Below, piece by piece: positions 61,828 through 64,000 of a DNA stretch of 64,000 nucleotides. This stretch comes from Actibacterium atlanticum. Its GTDB lineage: Bacteria > Pseudomonadota > Alphaproteobacteria > Rhodobacterales > Rhodobacteraceae. The notes below the pieces were generated by a model. The model worked only from the letters and a program-made list of their open reading frames with translations. It searched no databases and was not told the DNA's origin. The position numbers and the translations under genes are program-made. Numbering within the stretch: position 1 is the stretch's first letter; each line of letters opens with the position of its first letter. The DNA lies in NCBI RefSeq assembly GCF_000671395.1, contig NZ_AQQY01000012.1, forward strand, positions 1-64,000. Reading direction: 5' to 3'.

Positions 61828-62343
61828 TTAGTTGTTTTGCATCATGCCGCCTTGATGCATTTTGCCATGCTGCATGTTGCCGTGGTTCATCTTGCCGTGC
61901 ATCGGTTTACGTTCCAGATCGACGGGGATTTCCACGGTCATCTCGCCTGCTTTTTCAAAGGTCAGGGTGACGGTGACCATATCGCCGTGCTCCAGCGGGC
62001 GGGTCAGGCCAAGGAACATCACGTGGTCGCCGCCGCGGGCCAGTGCATGCATGCCACCGGCGGGCACCGGGAAGCCCTCTTTGACCTCAAGCATCTGCAT
62101 GACGCCTTGCTCGTTTTCCTTGTGGGTGTGCAGTTCGACCTTTTTGGCAACGTCCGAGGCGGCGGCGATCAGGCGGTCGTCCTGAGCACCGGCGTTTTTC
62201 AGCACCATGAAGGCGGCGCCCGATTTCGACATCATGGCCGAGGCGCGGGCATAGGGGTCTTCGATGGTGATGTCACCGGCGAAGGCGGGCAGCGCAAAGG
62301 CGAGAGCGGCAGCGGCCGCGAGGATCGGTTTGGTAAAGGACAT
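61828..62343 (-). CDS. PCu(A)C-type periplasmic copper chaperone
   Basis: A 171-residue protein. A signal peptide ends near residue 22 (LPAFAG), followed by the PCu(A)C fold with ITIEDPYARAS, VELHTH, VMQM and the ARGGDHVMFLGL segment that together hold the Met/His copper site. It delivers Cu(I) to cytochrome oxidase (CuA or CuB). The C-terminal tail is an unusual His/Met-rich extension (KPMHGKMNHGNMQHGKMHQG) that may bind extra copper. It lies 42 bases downstream of the small DUF2946-like gene. Confidence 0.9.
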   Translation of the reverse strand: MSFTKPILAAAAALAFALPAFAGDITIEDPYARASAMMSKSGAAFMVLKNAGAQDDRLIAAASDVAKKVELHTHKENEQGVMQMLEVKEGFPVPAGGMHALARGGDHVMFLGLTRPLEHGDMVTVTLTFEKAGEMTVEIPVDLERKPMHGKMNHGNMQHGKMHQGGMMQNN

Positions 62344-62385
62344 CTGTCCCTCCTGTCAGTCTGTGTATTGGTCAGGTGTGGGGTG

Positions 62386-62736
62386 TCAGGCCACAGCGGG
62401 CGGACCACGCGCCGTTGCACGCAGGCGCGCGGCCTGAGCAAGCGCAACCGCGCGTTTAACAGACAGGACTTCGCCATTTGCGATGCGCCGCAGGGGCAGC
62501 ACCGGCACAGGCGCGTCGACAGAAACAAAGGAGGCCACCCCATCGGGGCAGATATGGGCCGGGCCGGTCGGGTTGCCGTTGGCATCGACCTGCACGACAT
62601 GCGTGCCAAAGCCCGAACAGATCACCATCTCGCCCACCGCAGGCGCTTGCCCGCGCGCTGTTGCCAGTACAACCGAGGCATATCCCAGCAGCAATACCAG
62701 TGCAAAGCAGGTGAAGGGGCGCAGATAGGAGTTCAT
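62386..62736 (-). CDS. DUF2946-like small exported protein
   Basis: A 116-residue protein with an N-terminal hydrophobic segment (PFTCFALVLLLGYASVVLA) and a mature part with MVICSGFGTHVVQVDANGNP and HICPDG. The two Cys and His spacing recalls DUF2946 proteins found in copper and cytochrome-oxidase loci. The C-terminus is basic and Ala-rich. The start at 62736 begins the signal. Located just upstream of the copper chaperone, it probably works in the same metal-handling path. The family call is tentative. Confidence 0.65.
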   Translation of the reverse strand: MNSYLRPFTCFALVLLLGYASVVLATARGQAPAVGEMVICSGFGTHVVQVDANGNPTGPAHICPDGVASFVSVDAPVPVLPLRRIANGEVLSVKRAVALAQAARLRATARGPPAVA

Positions 62737-62782
62737 ATGCGGCGATATATATGTATTCGCAGGGGGCTTAAAGCCCCAATGC

Positions 62783-62811
62783 AAACGGCCCCGCCAATTG
62801 GCAGGGCCGCG
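62783..62811 (-). terminator. Probable terminator of rpmB
   Basis: On the minus strand CGGCCCTGCC pairs with GGCGGGGCCG (with G-U pairs) around AATT and is followed by TTT, 25 bases after the rpmB stop. Confidence 0.6.
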
Positions 62812-62835
62812 CTTAACCTTGAAAGGGTCGCTGGA

Positions 62836-63123
62836 TCAGGCGGCTGCCTGTGCCTTTGCGATATCTTTCTTGATTTTCAGAGCCTTATCCGAGAGCTCGG
62901 CATCCTTAGCCTTCGCCAGGAACGTGTCCAGACCACCACGGTGGTCAACGGTACGCAGCGCCGAAGCCGACACGCGCAGCTTGAAAGAGCGGCCCAGCGT
63001 GTCAGAGATCAGCGTCACGTCGTTCAGGTTGGGCAGGAACCGGCGGCGGGTTCTGTTTTTAGCATGGCTGACATTGTTGCCAGTCATGGGGCCTTTTCCG
63101 GTCAATTCGCAAACGCGCGACAT
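62836..63123 (-). CDS. rpmB: 50S ribosomal protein L28
   Basis: A 95-residue ribosomal protein of the large subunit. [20 protein letters not shown] and [15 protein letters not shown] are diagnostic. The protein has the usual alphaproteobacterial C-terminal extension ending AKAQAAA. AAGGAAGA precedes the ATG and a probable terminator follows. Confidence 0.97.
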   Translation of the reverse strand: MSRVCELTGKGPMTGNNVSHAKNRTRRRFLPNLNDVTLISDTLGRSFKLRVSASALRTVDHRGGLDTFLAKAKDAELSDKALKIKKDIAKAQAAA

Positions 63124-63272
63124 GGGTCTCTTCCTTGTCTCGATAAAAGATCAGGCGCCGCAAGGGCGACGCCATGAATTCCGTCCGGGTGCTTTAAGGG
63201 TAAAACCCGGGGGGCGTCAAGGGATTCGTTGCACAATTGTTGCAAACTTCCCCTATCGGAGGCGGGGCGCCG

Positions 63273-64000
63273 TTAGCCGGCGCCAAGCCGCCTGAGCATA
63301 TCTGCCGCCGCCCCTGACACGCTGGCCTGCCCCGCCGCAACGGTCTGGCCCAGTTCGGCCAGTTGCGCGCGCATTTGCGGATCTTTCTCAAGCCGGGCCA
63401 AAAGGCCCAGACGGACCTCTTCTTCGAACCAATGGCGGGCCTGTTGGGCGCGACAGGCATCAAAGTGACCGTGTTCGCGGCGCCAGCCCGTCAGGGTTTG
63501 CATTTCTTCCCAGGCTTTGGCCAGACCGTCTTCTTCAAGCGCGGAAACGGTCAGCGCCTTGGGGAAGAATTCGGGGTCTTGCGGGCGTTTGCGCAGCAGG
63601 CGCAGGGCACCGGCATAATCGGCACAGGTGCGTATGGCGGTGGGTTTCAGATCACCATCGGCTTTGTTCACAAGGATGATATCGGCCATCTCCATGATGC
63701 CGCGTTTGACGCCTTGCAGTTCGTCGCCACCGGCGGGGGCCAGCAAAAGGATGAACAGGTCCGACATTTGCGCCACAACGGTTTCGGATTGCCCGACCCC
63801 GACGGTTTCGATCAGCACGATGTCAAACCCGGCGGCCTCGCACAGGGCGACAGCATCGCGGGTGCGGCGCGCCACACCGCCCATTTCTGTTTGGCTGGGC
63901 GAGGGGCGGATAAACGCGTTGGGATCGCGGCTGAGGCGTTCCATCCGGGTTTTGTCGCCAAGGATAGAGCCCCCCGTGCGGGCCGAGGAGGGATCAACCG
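63273..64000 (-). CDS. meaB: MeaB/ArgK-type G3E GTPase, 5' end outside the window
   Basis: The C-terminal about 242 residues of a P-loop GTPase that guards methylmalonyl-CoA mutase against inactivation (often called ArgK). The visible part runs from [19 protein letters not shown] at the window edge through [12 protein letters not shown], the G3 region [19 protein letters not shown] (G4, NKxD) and the C-terminal helices that form the dimer arm. Walker A lies beyond base 64000. The coding region is open to the edge. The methylmalonyl-CoA mutase gene is not in view. Confidence 0.92.
   Translation of the reverse strand, partial: VDPSSARTGGSILGDKTRMERLSRDPNAFIRPSPSQTEMGGVARRTRDAVALCEAAGFDIVLIETVGVGQSETVVAQMSDLFILLLAPAGGDELQGVKRGIMEMADIILVNKADGDLKPTAIRTCADYAGALRLLRKRPQDPEFFPKALTVSALEEDGLAKAWEEMQTLTGWRREHGHFDACRAQQARHWFEEEVRLGLLARLEKDPQMRAQLAELGQTVAAGQASVSGAAADMLRRLGAG

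Noticed and set aside
61387-63177. A second 596-codon plus-strand open frame
   Set aside because: It overlaps the photolyase 3' end and runs antisense through the copper-chaperone genes and rpmB. Its His/Gly/Arg-rich composition is typical of a shadow frame.
1-64000. tRNA genes, rRNA genes, CRISPR arrays and prophage
   Set aside because: No cloverleaf ending in CCA, rRNA signatures, regularly spaced direct repeats, or phage structural genes were noticed when reading the intergenic regions.

Overview
The window is a GC-rich, densely packed chromosomal segment from an alphaproteobacterium, most likely of the Rhodobacterales (Roseobacter group). This is inferred from gene content (DUF1127, DUF2927, gatCA, the Anbu proteasome-like operon, an SSS symporter with DUF4212, urtABCDE), from protein style, and from dispersed intergenic repeats of a kind I associate with that group. 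No rRNA, tRNA, CRISPR array, intact prophage or complete insertion sequence was seen. The only stable RNA I can support is RNase P RNA (rnpB, minus strand, about 11665-12060).

Layout. 0-1.3 kb: an AT-rich islet with one unrecognised membrane protein between non-coding stretches that may be mobile-element scars. 1.3-10 kb: ygfA and mgtE, two purine deaminases (guanine and 8-oxoguanine) around a CAP-domain lipoprotein, hisN, an XRE regulator, a quinone oxidoreductase and a LysR regulator. 10-18 kb: housekeeping and envelope genes (DUF1127, Bax-inhibitor-1 family, rpmG, rnpB, an AmpD-type amidase, an excalibur lipoprotein, gatA/gatC, a ceramidase-family protein, a beta-lactamase-fold hydrolase, tadA, an rsuA/rluB pseudouridine synthase). 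18.1-24.4 kb: a one-direction cluster TerC, 27-residue membrane microprotein, XpaC, TelA, DUF2927 lipoprotein, SPFH/GYF_2 protein and zinc-ribbon membrane protein. This looks like a Ter/Tel-type envelope-stress module. 24.4-29.5 kb: hsp20, dtd and the four-gene Anbu operon (circularly permuted ATP-grasp, alpha-E, transglutaminase, Anbu peptidase). 29.5-36.5 kb: a LysR regulator divergent from the urea transporter urtABCDE.

36.5-44.3 kb is a minus-strand cluster: adenylate kinase, DUF4212, sodium:solute symporter, cNMP/CBS/DUF294 protein, small membrane protein, stand-alone receiver domain, and a membrane protein fusing a degenerate histidine-kinase-like sensor to a DEDDh exonuclease. I infer an acetate or short-organic-acid uptake and signalling locus. 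45-46.4 kb: a secreted serralysin-type metalloprotease. 46.4-52.5 kb: a complete Liv-type ABC transporter and an unknown polytopic membrane protein. 52.6-58.5 kb: purU and lepA interrupted by small accessory islets (an orphan Phd antitoxin with a palindromic operator, hypothetical proteins) and three copies of one structured intergenic repeat. 58.6-64 kb: a small secreted protein, LMW-PTP, a CobB sirtuin, a PhrB-type photolyase homologue that lacks all four Fe-S cysteines, copper-chaperone genes, rpmB, and a meaB-like GTPase cut by the window edge.

The observations I rate highest are the Anbu operon, the photolyase without its cluster cysteines, the TerC-XpaC-TelA-SPFH module with its microprotein and an apparently non-canonical start codon, the sensor-exonuclease fusion in the symporter cluster, and the repeat family bracketing the islets at 54-58.5 kb. 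All functional calls come from reading motifs by eye. No database search was run.
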